Assembly (NCBI RefSeq): GCF_018332695.1
Contig: NZ_BOQN01000042.1
Coordinates: forward strand, 1-39,105
Direction: 5' to 3'
Origin: Paractinoplanes toevensis
Lineage (GTDB): Bacteria > Actinomycetota > Actinomycetes > Mycobacteriales > Micromonosporaceae
DNA: 39,105 nucleotides
In this document: piece by piece, positions 8,229 through 15,312 of the stretch
Numbering within the stretch: position 1 is the first letter of the stretch
Layout: each line of letters begins with the position of its first letter
Position numbers and translations under genes: made by a program
Notes under the pieces: model-generated
Database searches by the model: none
Told to the model about the DNA's origin: nothing
What the model saw: only the letters and a program-made list of their open reading frames with translations

Positions 8229-9458
8229 GTGACGGCGAACCGGGAGATCGACGACATCCTGCAGCGCGCGGCCGACGGCGGGCGGATCACGCCCGAGGAG
8301 GCGCTGCTGCTCTACACCGACGCGCCGTTCCACGCGCTGGGTGAGGCGGCCGACACGGTCCGGCGCCGCCGCTACCCCGACAACGTCGTCACCTACCTGA
8401 TCGACCGCAACATCAACTACACCAACGTGTGCGTCACGGCCTGCAAGTTCTGCGCCTTCTTCCGCGCGCCCAAGCACAAGGACGGCTGGGCGCACCCGAT
8501 GGAGGAGATCCTGCGCCGGTGCGGCGAGGCGATCGACCTCGGCGCCACCCAGGTGATGCTCCAGGGCGGCCACCACCCGGAATTCGGGGTGGCCTATTAC
8601 GAGTCGCTGTTCTCCGGGGTCAAAGAGGCCTATCCACAGCTCATGATCCACTCGATCGGGCCCAGCGAGATCCTGCACATGGCCAAGGTCGACGGCGTCT
8701 CGATCGAGGAGGCGATCCTGCGGATCAAGGCGGCCGGGCTCGACTCGATCGCCGGGGCCGGTGCCGAGATGCTGCCGGAGCGGCCGCGGAAGGCGATCGC
8801 CCCGCTCAAGGAGAGCGGAGAGCGCTGGATCGAGGTCATGACCATTGCGCACCGCAACGGCCTGTCCTCGACCGCGACCATGATGATGGGCACCGGCGAG
8901 ACGCACGCCGAGCGCATCGAGCACATCCGGATGATCCGCGACTGCCAGGACCTCGCGGTGGCCAACGGCTACCAGGACACGGCCGTCGAGACGTCGCACG
9001 AGCTGGGCGGCTTCCGGGCCTTCATCCCGTGGACCTACCAGCCGGAGAACAACCACCTGAAGGGCCGCACCCAGGCCACCACGATGGAATACCTGCGGTT
9101 CATCGCGGTCTCCCGGCTGTTCTTCGACAACATCGCGCACCTGCAGGCGTCCTGGCTGACCACCGGTAAGGACGTCGGCCAGCTGGCACTGCACCTGGGC
9201 GTCGACGACCTGGGCTCGATCATGCTGGAGGAGAACGTGATCTCCTCGGCCGGCGCCCGGCACCGGTCCAACCTGCACGAGCTGATCTGGATGATCCGCA
9301 CCGCCGACCGCATCCCGGCCTGGCGCGACACCCTCTACAACCACCTGGCCGTGCACCGCACCGAGGCCGACGACCCGACCGATGATCGTGTCGTGAGTCA
9401 CTTCTCGTCGATCGCGATGCCCGGCAAGAAGACTCTTCCGTTGGTCGACGCCAAGTAA
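8229..9458 (+). CDS. mqnC: Cyclic dehypoxanthinyl futalosine synthase (menaquinone, futalosine pathway)
   Basis: A 409-residue radical SAM enzyme that cyclises dehypoxanthine futalosine, a middle step of the futalosine route to menaquinone. The [4Fe-4S] ligands are C68, C72 and C75 in NYTNVCVTACKFCAFFR. The CxxxCxxC core with the following CAFFR fits MqnC better than the aminofutalosine synthase MqnE. Other family blocks are QGGHHPE, TMMMGTGET and a C-terminal EENVISSAG. The frame is open upstream, but GTG 8229 gives the normal length and sits behind a leaderless-type -10. It shows that the organism makes menaquinone from chorismate through futalosine rather than through MenD/MenB. The other mqn genes are not in the window. 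It is followed by a hairpin and a 285-base gap. Confidence 0.95.
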   Translation: MTANREIDDILQRAADGGRITPEEALLLYTDAPFHALGEAADTVRRRRYPDNVVTYLIDRNINYTNVCVTACKFCAFFRAPKHKDGWAHPMEEILRRCGEAIDLGATQVMLQGGHHPEFGVAYYESLFSGVKEAYPQLMIHSIGPSEILHMAKVDGVSIEEAILRIKAAGLDSIAGAGAEMLPERPRKAIAPLKESGERWIEVMTIAHRNGLSSTATMMMGTGETHAERIEHIRMIRDCQDLAVANGYQDTAVETSHELGGFRAFIPWTYQPENNHLKGRTQATTMEYLRFIAVSRLFFDNIAHLQASWLTTGKDVGQLALHLGVDDLGSIMLEENVISSAGARHRSNLHELIWMIRTADRIPAWRDTLYNHLAVHRTEADDPTDDRVVSHFSSIAMPGKKTLPLVDAK

Positions 9459-9461
9459 CGG

Positions 9462-9475
9462 CCCCCTTTCGGGGG
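9462..9475 (+). terminator. Short GC hairpin after mqnC
   Basis: CCCCC-TTTC-GGGGG begins three bases after the mqnC stop. The stem is five GC pairs with no T-tract. It is plausible as a weak terminator or 3' end stabiliser. Confidence 0.45.
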
Positions 9476-9666
9476 GTCGATATCGGCCGTTCGGTCAGGT
9501 AGGGGTCGGGTAAGCGGCGTGGGGGTCATTGCTGCTTCGTAACGAGGGCCGTAAACCCCTACCCCGCTCTGTTCCCGCTGGTTACGTTCCTCGCGTAAGT
9601 CTGAGAACTTCCTTGGAACGTCAGGCGCGAGCTTGACGGTCGCGGACCCGACCGATGGCGGTCGTT

Positions 9667-9674
9667 TATATAAC
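9667..9674 (+). promoter_or_regulatory. -10-like TATATAAC upstream of menG
   Basis: This is one of very few TATA-like stretches in the region. No convincing -35 lies 16-18 bases upstream; TTGACG at 9633-9638 is 28 bases away. If used, the transcript would begin a few bases before the hairpin at 9684-9713. Confidence 0.3.
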
Positions 9675-9683
9675 GCATAAGGC

Positions 9684-9722
9684 ACAGGCGAGATGGGTGA
9701 CCATCTCGCCTGTTCTGTTTTC
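9684..9722 (+). terminator. Strong intrinsic-terminator-like hairpin just upstream of menG
   Basis: A perfect 13-base-pair stem (9684-9696 with 9701-9713), a GTGA loop and a T-rich tail (TCTGTTTTC). It has all the features of a factor-independent terminator, yet it ends only about 30 bases before the menG start. It either terminates mqnC-side transcription or acts as an attenuator in the menG leader. Confidence 0.7.
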
Positions 9723-9743
9723 TCCGAGTGGCAGAGTTACCTC

Positions 9744-10439
9744 GTGACGCGCGCAGATCTGGACAAGCAGCCGCACGAGGTCGCCGAGATGTTCGACGGC
9801 GTGGCCAAGCGGTACGACCTCACCAACACCGTGCTCTCCTTCGGCCAGGACCGGGGCTGGCGCCGGGCGACCCGGGCCGCGCTCGGACTGCGCCCCGGCG
9901 AGCGGGTCCTGGACGTGGGCGCCGGCACCGGTGTCTCCACCGAGGAGCTGTCCCGCTCGGGGGCGTTCGCGGTCGGCGCCGACATCTCGACCGGCATGCT
10001 GCGGGCCGGGCGGCACGCGGGTCGCGAGGTTCCGCTGCTGGCCGGGGACGCGTTGCGGCTGCCGTTCCCGGACGCCACCTTCGACGCGGTGACCATCTCC
10101 TTCGCGCTGCGCAACGTGGTCGACACCGAGGGGGCGCTGCGCGAGCTCGGCCGGGTGACGCGACCGGGCGGCCGGCTGGTGGTCTGCGAGTTCAGCCACC
10201 CGCTGAACCCCGCGTTCCGTACTGTCTACCTGCAGTACCTGATGCGGTCGCTGCCGACGGTGGCCCGCGGCGTCTCCAGCAACCCGGAGGCGTACGTCTA
10301 TCTTGCGGAATCGATCCGCGCCTGGCCGGACCAGGCCGCTCTGGCCGCCAAGATCGGTGGATCGGGCCCGTGGGCGCGGGTCGGCTGGCGCAACCTGACC
10401 GGGGGTATTGTCGCGCTCCATCGTGCCACTCGGGTATAA
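9744..10439 (+). CDS. menG: Demethylmenaquinone methyltransferase (UbiE/MenG family)
   Basis: A 231-residue class I SAM methyltransferase that methylates demethylmenaquinone, the last step in forming menaquinone. The UbiE/COQ5 signature is visible at the N-terminus ([20 protein letters not shown]). SAM motif I is [10 protein letters not shown] at 54-63, an acidic GADIS follows, FALRNV lies near residue 130, and [12 protein letters not shown] is the second family block. GTG 9744 gives the standard start and length; an upstream in-frame ATG at 9693 falls inside the terminator-like hairpin and is unlikely. Its position downstream of mqnC and upstream of a quinone-tail reductase and complex I supports the role. 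A small hairpin follows the stop. Confidence 0.93.
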   Translation: MTRADLDKQPHEVAEMFDGVAKRYDLTNTVLSFGQDRGWRRATRAALGLRPGERVLDVGAGTGVSTEELSRSGAFAVGADISTGMLRAGRHAGREVPLLAGDALRLPFPDATFDAVTISFALRNVVDTEGALRELGRVTRPGGRLVVCEFSHPLNPAFRTVYLQYLMRSLPTVARGVSSNPEAYVYLAESIRAWPDQAALAAKIGGSGPWARVGWRNLTGGIVALHRATRV

Positions 10440-10455
10440 ATCGGGCATTCGGCGT

Positions 10456-10478
10456 ACAGCTCCAGAAAGAGCTGTTTT
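10456..10478 (+). terminator. Hairpin with T-run after menG
   Basis: ACAGCTC (10456-10462) pairs with GAGCTGT (10469-10475) around a CAGAAA loop, and the run TTTT spans the end of the stem (10475-10478). It lies 16 bases after the menG stop and 9 before the next ORF. This suggests a weak intrinsic terminator. Confidence 0.5.
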
Positions 10479-10487
10479 GCTGCCGAT

Positions 10488-10766
10488 ATGACGACCTTCG
10501 GACATCTCGAGGACACCGACATCGACATCGCGATTGATGACAGCGAAGCAGGCGAGCGCCGCGGCATGGAGCTGGCCGCCCGTATCCGGATGGTGGCCGC
10601 GCAGGATCCCGAACTGGCTCAAGACCTAGTAGATGAGCTGATCGTCGCCCTTGATCGGGCAATGAACGGTACGTTTCGGGAATACCTGGATCAAGAGTCG
10701 CGAGATGAACCTGAGCGGCCCTTGACCGAAGGCGGATCGGGCATTTCACCGGTGCGAAACAGTTAG
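10488..10766 (+). CDS. Small acidic protein of unknown function
   Basis: A 92-residue ORF between menG and the reductase. It is strongly acidic at the start (EDTDIDIAIDDSEAGE), followed by a likely helical segment (AARIRMVAAQDPELAQDLVDELIVALDRAMN) and a polar tail. No domain, signal peptide or membrane segment was recognised. Codon use is less GC-biased at third positions than in the neighbours (CTA, GTA, ATT, GAT and CAA are present), and no ribosome binding site precedes ATG 10488. The IdeR-like box overlaps its stop codon. It may be a real lineage-specific gene; a spurious ORF is also possible. Confidence 0.5.
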   Translation: MTTFGHLEDTDIDIAIDDSEAGERRGMELAARIRMVAAQDPELAQDLVDELIVALDRAMNGTFREYLDQESRDEPERPLTEGGSGISPVRNS

Positions 10767-10781
10767 GGTTGCCTAACCCGA
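10763..10781. promoter_or_regulatory. IdeR/DmdR (DtxR-family) iron-box-like sequence
   Basis: TTAGGGTTGCCTAACCCGA matches the 19-base DtxR/IdeR consensus TTAGGTTAGSCTAACCTAA at 15 of 19 positions, counting S as G or C. It contains the inverted repeat GTTAGG-N4-CCTAAC (10762-10777). It lies about 84 bases before the reductase GTG and upstream of the Rex-like site. The repeat could instead be a weak terminator of the small ORF. Confidence 0.4.
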
Positions 10782-10801
10782 ACGTGTTTCGATGGCCGTC
10801 C

Positions 10802-10807
10802 TAGACT
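10802..10807 (+). promoter_or_regulatory. -10 candidate for the reductase-nuo operon
   Basis: TAGACT fits TANNNT and lies 15 bases upstream of the Rex-like operator, so a repressor there would block initiation or early elongation. No good -35 was found at 16-18 bases. Confidence 0.35.
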
Positions 10808-10822
10808 CCGATCTGGGCGTGC

Positions 10823-10840
10823 TTGTGAACTGTTTCACGA
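10823..10840. promoter_or_regulatory. Rex operator (ROP) candidate upstream of the reductase-nuo operon
   Basis: TTGTGAACTGTTTCACGA matches the Rex consensus TTGTGAA-N4-TTCACAA at 13 of the 14 defined positions. Rex is an NADH-sensing repressor that releases its operator when NADH/NAD+ is high. In Streptomyces it controls respiratory operons including cydABCD and nuo. The site is 25 bases before the GTG of the geranylgeranyl reductase gene, the first gene of the apparent nuo operon. Confidence 0.72.
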
Positions 10841-10864
10841 GCCCGCACGAGACGGAGGTGTGCC

Positions 10865-12175
10865 GTGCAGAGCCACGAAACAACAGGGCCCGCTGGACCG
10901 TCAGCACCGATCGGCGACGAGGCAGACGTAATCGTGGTCGGTGCGGGGCCCGGTGGCTCCGCGGCGGCCTACCACATGGCGCGGCACGGTCTTCGCGTCC
11001 TGTTGCTGGAGAAAACGGAGTTCCCCCGCGAGAAGGTCTGTGGCGACGGACTGACCCCGCGGGCCGTGCGTCAGCTCGTCCGGATGGGTGTCGACACCTC
11101 GGAGAAGGCCGGCTGGCTGCACAACCGTGGCCTGCGCGTGATCGGCGGCGGGGTCCGGCTCGAGCTCGACTGGCCCGATCTGGCCAGCTTCCCCAACTAC
11201 GGCCTGGTCCGCACCCGGCTCGACTTCGACGACATGCTCGCCAAACGAGCGGTCGAGGCCGGAGCCCTGTTGCGCACCGGCGTGAACGTCACCGGCCCGG
11301 TCCTCGACGACGAGGGCCGGGCCATCGGTGTCTCGGCCAAGGTCGGCCCGGGCAAGGAGCCGATCGAGTACCGCGCTCCGCTGGTGATCGCCGCCGACGG
11401 CGTCTCCGGCAAGATGCCGCTGGCCATGGGCCTGGCCAAGCGCGATGACCGCCCCATCGGCGTGGCGGTCCGCCGGTATTACCAGTCCCCGGTGCGCGCC
11501 GAAGACGACTACCTCGAGTCCTGGCTGGAGCTGCGCAGCGCCGCCGACGGCCACCTGCTCCCCGGTTACGGCTGGATCTTCGGGCTCGGTGACGGCCGGG
11601 TCAACGTCGGCCTCGGCATCCTGAACTCGTCGGACGCCTTCGGTAAGACCAATTACCGCTCGCTGCTGACCGACTGGCTGGCCGGCACCCCCGAGGAGTG
11701 GGGCATGCGCGGCGAGGAGAACGCCGACGGCCCGATCCTCGGTGCCGCGCTGCCGATGGGCTTCAACCGGGTTCCGCATTACACCCGCGGCATGATGCTG
11801 GTCGGCGACTCGGGCGGCATGGTCAACCCGATGAACGGCGAGGGCATCGCGTACGCCATGGAGTCCGGCGAACTGGCCGCGGAGGTTGCCGTTCAGGCGC
11901 TCGCCCGGCCCGCCGGTGCCGACCGTGAACGCGCTCTCCGGGCCTATCCGGCCGAGTTGAGCCTGCGTTTCGGCGGCTATTACCGCCTAGGTGGGGTATT
12001 CGTGAAGTTGATCGGTAACCCACAGATCATGCGCCTCGCTACCAAGCACGGCATGCCGCACCCCACGCTGATGCGGTTCGTACTGAAACTGCTGGCCAAC
12101 CTGACCGACCCCCGTGGCGGCGACGCCATGGACCGGATCATCAATGGCCTGACGAAGGTGGCGCCGGCCGTATGA
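10865..12175 (+). CDS. Geranylgeranyl reductase family FAD enzyme, MenJ-like menaquinone side-chain reductase
   Basis: A 436-residue FAD-dependent reductase. It has the Rossmann dinucleotide motif VIVVGAGPGGSAAAYH (about 23-37), then LLLEKTEFPREKVCGDGLTPRA, and the second FAD motif MMLVGDSGGMVNPMNGEGIAYAMESG near residues 315-340. Family members saturate isoprenoid double bonds; the closest known role in actinobacteria is MenJ, which reduces one isoprene unit of menaquinone. Its place between menG and nuo makes menaquinone the likely substrate (inference). GTG 10865 has GGAGG at 10854-10858. It is the first gene behind the Rex-like operator, with 76 bases to nuoA, so co-transcription with nuo is likely. 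Reduction of another polyprenyl lipid cannot be excluded. Confidence 0.88.
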   Translation: MQSHETTGPAGPSAPIGDEADVIVVGAGPGGSAAAYHMARHGLRVLLLEKTEFPREKVCGDGLTPRAVRQLVRMGVDTSEKAGWLHNRGLRVIGGGVRLELDWPDLASFPNYGLVRTRLDFDDMLAKRAVEAGALLRTGVNVTGPVLDDEGRAIGVSAKVGPGKEPIEYRAPLVIAADGVSGKMPLAMGLAKRDDRPIGVAVRRYYQSPVRAEDDYLESWLELRSAADGHLLPGYGWIFGLGDGRVNVGLGILNSSDAFGKTNYRSLLTDWLAGTPEEWGMRGEENADGPILGAALPMGFNRVPHYTRGMMLVGDSGGMVNPMNGEGIAYAMESGELAAEVAVQALARPAGADRERALRAYPAELSLRFGGYYRLGGVFVKLIGNPQIMRLATKHGMPHPTLMRFVLKLLANLTDPRGGDAMDRIINGLTKVAPAV

Positions 12176-12193
12176 GCACAGGGGGCACCCCGG

Positions 12194-12221
12194 TCGACGC
12201 ACGGCCGAATCGGATTAATAG
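12194..12221 (+). promoter_or_regulatory. Weak internal promoter candidate before nuoA
   Basis: TCGACG (12194-12199), a 16-base spacer and TAATAG (12216-12221) sit 30 bases before nuoA. A degenerate Rex-like sequence (12221-12238, about 10 of 14 positions) follows at once. The strength of both elements is low. Confidence 0.3.
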
Positions 12222-12251
12222 TGTGAAGCGGCTAACAGTCGAGTTGGAGAG

Positions 12252-12620
12252 ATGATGACTCTCAACCCATACGTCCCGATCGTGGGGCTGCTGATCCTGG
12301 GCATGCTCTTCGCGCTGTTCTCGGTGGGCATCGCGCCCATCGTCGGCCCGAAGCGCTACAACCGGGCGAAGCTCGACGCGTACGAGTGCGGCATCGAGCC
12401 CGCGCCGCAGCCGATCGGTGGCGGCCGCTTCCCGGTGAGGTTCTACCTGACCGCGATGCTCTTCATCATCTTCGACATCGAGACCATCTTCCTGTACCCG
12501 TGGGCCGTGTCCTTCGGGTCGCTGGGCGTGTTCGGCTTCGTGGAAATGGTCCTGTTCATCGTCACCGTCTTCATCGCCTACACGTACGTGTGGCGACGCG
12601 GCGGACTCAACTGGGACTGA
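12252..12620 (+). CDS. nuoA: NADH-quinone oxidoreductase subunit A
   Basis: A 122-residue small membrane subunit of complex I with three hydrophobic segments (about 10-32, 65-87 and 92-112). The ND3-type loop is KLDAYECGIEPAPQPIGGGRFPVRFYL, and its Cys46 corresponds to the conserved loop cysteine near the quinone site. NuoA lies at the junction of the peripheral and membrane arms next to NuoH, NuoJ and NuoK. The start is one of two adjacent ATGs (12252 and 12255) behind GGAGAG. It is the first of fourteen nuo genes in canonical order, six bases before nuoB. Confidence 0.97.
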   Translation: MMTLNPYVPIVGLLILGMLFALFSVGIAPIVGPKRYNRAKLDAYECGIEPAPQPIGGGRFPVRFYLTAMLFIIFDIETIFLYPWAVSFGSLGVFGFVEMVLFIVTVFIAYTYVWRRGGLNWD

Positions 12621-12626
12621 TCTGAC

Positions 12627-13298
12627 ATGGGAATCGAAGAGAAGCTACCCGCAGGCATCCTCCTGTCGTCCGTCGAGTTGCTGTCGAACTGGGCTCGTAA
12701 GTCGTCGTTCTGGGGTGCGACCTTCGGCCTCGCCTGCTGCGCCATCGAGATGATGGCGTCCGGCGGCCCGCACTACGACCTCGGCCGCTGGGGCATGGAG
12801 GTCTTCCGGGCCTCGCCCCGCCAGGCCGACCTGATGATCGTCGCGGGCCGGGTCAGCCAGAAGATGGCCCCGGTCGTGCGCCAGATCTACGACCAGATGC
12901 CCGAGCCGCGCTCGGTCATCTCCATGGGCGTCTGCGCGTCGTCCGGTGGGATGTTCAACAACTACGCGATCGTGCAGGGTGTGGACCACATCGTGCCGGT
13001 CGACATCTACCTGCCCGGCTGCCCGCCGCGGCCGGAGATGCTGATCGACGCCATCCTCAAGATGCGCGAGAAGGTCATGGCCGCCCCGCTCGGCCCGAAC
13101 GGCCGCAAGATGCTCGAGGCGCGCAAGGCCGCCGGCAAGATGCCGATCGTCGCCCCCGGTGCGATGCCCTCCTCCTACCGCGCCGACAAGACCCGCCGGG
13201 CCGAGTGGACGCAGGCGGTCAAGGAAGGCCGCGAGGAGCAGTTGCGCATCGAGAACTGGATGAAGCTGGCGCCGCACATGCGGGAGGGTGGCAAGTGA
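12627..13298 (+). CDS. nuoB: NADH-quinone oxidoreductase subunit B (cluster N2)
   Basis: A 223-residue peripheral-arm subunit that holds the terminal [4Fe-4S] cluster N2, the direct electron donor to quinone. The ligands are the tandem cysteines C37 and C38 ([11 protein letters not shown]), C103 ([10 protein letters not shown]) and C132 ([10 protein letters not shown]). The last 40 or so residues beyond the core are charged and longer than in E. coli. It overlaps nuoC by four bases (GTGA). Confidence 0.97.
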   Translation: MGIEEKLPAGILLSSVELLSNWARKSSFWGATFGLACCAIEMMASGGPHYDLGRWGMEVFRASPRQADLMIVAGRVSQKMAPVVRQIYDQMPEPRSVISMGVCASSGGMFNNYAIVQGVDHIVPVDIYLPGCPPRPEMLIDAILKMREKVMAAPLGPNGRKMLEARKAAGKMPIVAPGAMPSSYRADKTRRAEWTQAVKEGREEQLRIENWMKLAPHMREGGK

Positions 13299-13990
13299 GT
13301 CTGGAATCTTCCGAGCCGGTCGGCGCCGAACTCGGTGCGCCCGCCCAGACGCCGTCCAGCCCGCACAAGGGCATGTTCGGCATCGAGGGCACCGGTGACG
13401 TCTCCGGCTTCGGCGGCCTGGTCCGGCGCAAGCCCGATGTGGTCGGCAGCCCCAAGCCGTACGGCAGCTACTTCGACGAGGTCACCGACGCGCTCGAGGA
13501 GGCCTACCCCGGCTTCGCCGACGCGATCGAGAAGGTCGTCGTCGACCGGGACGAGCTGACCCTGCACATCGTGCCGGAGAAGATCGCCGAGGTCGCCCAG
13601 ATCATGCGGGACGACGAGAGCCTGCGCTTCGAGCTGTGCTCCTCGGTATCCGGTGTGGACTACCTCAACAGCGACACCCGCCGCCTGCACGTGATCTACC
13701 AACTGACCTCGATGACCTACCGCCGTCGCGTGCGCCTCGAGGTGGCCGTGCCGGCGGGCGGCAGCGTGCCGACCGTGACCAGCGTCTACCCGACCGCCGA
13801 CTGGCAGGAGCGGGAGGCGTACGACATGTTCGGCGTGCTCTTCACGGGGCACCCCAACCTCACCCGGATCCTCATGCCGGATGACTGGGAGGGCCACCCC
13901 CAGCTCAAGGACTATCCGCTCGGCGGCGTGCCCGTCGAGTACAAGGGCGCCGAAATTCCGCCTCCTGACCAGCGGAGGGTCTACCAATGA
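13295..13990 (+). CDS. nuoC: NADH-quinone oxidoreductase subunit C
   Basis: A 231-residue 30-kDa-type subunit of the peripheral arm. It carries no cofactor and packs against NuoD near the quinone pocket. The family signature is seen in [37 protein letters not shown], and it ends with the usual LKDYPLGG block. About 60 residues of poorly conserved N-terminal extension (Gly/Pro/Ser-rich) precede the fold. GTG 13295 overlaps the nuoB stop; the frame is open further upstream inside nuoB, but coupling favours this start. It overlaps nuoD by ATGA. NuoC and NuoD are separate here, not fused as in E. coli. Confidence 0.96.
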   Translation: MSLESSEPVGAELGAPAQTPSSPHKGMFGIEGTGDVSGFGGLVRRKPDVVGSPKPYGSYFDEVTDALEEAYPGFADAIEKVVVDRDELTLHIVPEKIAEVAQIMRDDESLRFELCSSVSGVDYLNSDTRRLHVIYQLTSMTYRRRVRLEVAVPAGGSVPTVTSVYPTADWQEREAYDMFGVLFTGHPNLTRILMPDDWEGHPQLKDYPLGGVPVEYKGAEIPPPDQRRVYQ

Positions 13991-15312
13991 CGTCATCGGG
14001 CTACGCAACCGAACGCGAGACCACCGAGGGCCGCGTCTTCACGGTCACCGGCGGCGACTGGGACACGATCACCGGCAGCATCGACCCGCTGTCGAACGAG
14101 AAGATCGTCGTCAACATGGGCCCGCAGCACCCGTCCACCCACGGTGTGCTCCGGCTCGTGCTGGAACTCGAGGGTGAGACGGTCACCGAAGCCCGCTGCG
14201 TCATCGGTTACCTGCACACCGGCATCGAGAAGAACCTCGAGTACCGCAACTGGACCCAGGGCACCACGTTCGTGACCCGGGCCGACTATCTCGCTCCGCT
14301 GTTCAACGAGGCCGGTTACGTCCTCGGGGTGGAGAAGCTGCTCGGGATCACCGACGACATCACCGAGCGGGCGCAGACGATCCGGGTGCTTTTCATGGAG
14401 CTCAACCGCATCTCGTCGCACCTGGTCTGGCTGGCCACCGCCGGCATGGAGATCGGCGCGATCTCGATGATGCTGTACGGCTTCCGCGAGCGCGAGTACA
14501 TCCTGGACATCTTCGAGGAGACCACCGGCCTGCGGATGAACCACGCGTACTTCCGCCCCGGCGGCGTCGCGAACGACATCCCCGAGTCGGCGATCAAGAA
14601 GATCCGCGACTTCCTCGTCTACATGCCGAAGAAGCTCAAGGAGTACGAAGACCTGCTGTCCGGGCAGATCATCTGGCAGCAGCGGACCCAGGGCGTGGCC
14701 GTCCTGGACGTCACCGGCTGCCTGGCGCTGGGCATCACCGGCCCGGTGCTGCGCTCGGCCGGCCTGGCCTGGGACCTGCGCAAGACCCTGCCGTACAGCG
14801 GTTACGAGAACTATGAGTTCGACGTGCCGACCGCGACCACCGGCGACGTGTGGGGCCGCTACCAGGTGCGGATGGCCGAGATGCGGGAGTCGCTCAAGAT
14901 CGTTGAGCAGGCGCTCGACCGGCTCAAGCCGGGCCCGATCTTCATCGCGGACAAGAAGATCGCCTGGCCGGCCCAGCTCGCGCTGGGTGTCGACGGCATG
15001 GGCAACTCGCTCGAGCACGTCGCCAACATCATGGGCCAGTCGATGGAGTCGCTGATCCACCACTTCAAGCTCGTGACCGAGGGCTTCCGGGTTCCGGCGG
15101 GCCAGGTCTACATCGGCATCGAGCACCCCCGGGGCGAGCTCGGCGTGCACGTGGTCTCGGACGGCGGCACCCATCCCTACCGGGTCCACATGCGCGATCC
15201 GAGCTTCGTGAACCTCCAGGCCATCCCCGCGATGGCCGAAGGCGCCCTGATCGCCGACGTCATCGCCGGCGGCGCCTCTCTGGACCCCGTGATGGGTGGG
15301 TGTGACCGCTAA
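13987..15312 (+). CDS. nuoD: NADH-quinone oxidoreductase subunit D
   Basis: A 441-residue 49-kDa-type subunit, related to the large subunit of NiFe hydrogenases, forming the quinone-binding cavity with NuoB. The signature [13 protein letters not shown] (about residues 41-53) holds the His expected to contact the quinone head group. The C-terminus ends in DPVMGGCDR, close to the family's usual DxVMGEVDR. The hydrogenase NiFe cysteines are absent, as expected for complex I. It starts in an ATGA overlap with nuoC, and its TAA abuts the nuoE ATG. Confidence 0.97.
   Translation: MTSSGYATERETTEGRVFTVTGGDWDTITGSIDPLSNEKIVVNMGPQHPSTHGVLRLVLELEGETVTEARCVIGYLHTGIEKNLEYRNWTQGTTFVTRADYLAPLFNEAGYVLGVEKLLGITDDITERAQTIRVLFMELNRISSHLVWLATAGMEIGAISMMLYGFREREYILDIFEETTGLRMNHAYFRPGGVANDIPESAIKKIRDFLVYMPKKLKEYEDLLSGQIIWQQRTQGVAVLDVTGCLALGITGPVLRSAGLAWDLRKTLPYSGYENYEFDVPTATTGDVWGRYQVRMAEMRESLKIVEQALDRLKPGPIFIADKKIAWPAQLALGVDGMGNSLEHVANIMGQSMESLIHHFKLVTEGFRVPAGQVYIGIEHPRGELGVHVVSDGGTHPYRVHMRDPSFVNLQAIPAMAEGALIADVIAGGASLDPVMGGCDR

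Larger units (their letters stand above)
9476..9743. other. Non-coding gap between mqnC and menG, structured
   Basis: No convincing gene is seen here. The gap contains a perfect 9-base inverted repeat GGTAGGGGT (9498-9506) / ACCCCTACC (9555-9563) with 48 bases between the arms, an AT-rich TATATAAC element at 9667-9674, and a 13-base-pair terminator-like hairpin at 9684-9713. A small RNA or a regulated leader for menG would fit, but no known riboswitch class was recognised. Confidence 0.4.

Noticed and set aside
9398..9685. 95-codon minus-strand ORF in the mqnC-menG gap
   Set aside because: It overlaps the mqnC end, has no family resemblance and no ribosome binding site.
12221..12238. GTGTGAAGCGGCTAACAG as a functional Rex operator
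   Set aside because: Only one half-site is good (about 10 of 14 positions overall); kept only as a weak observation.
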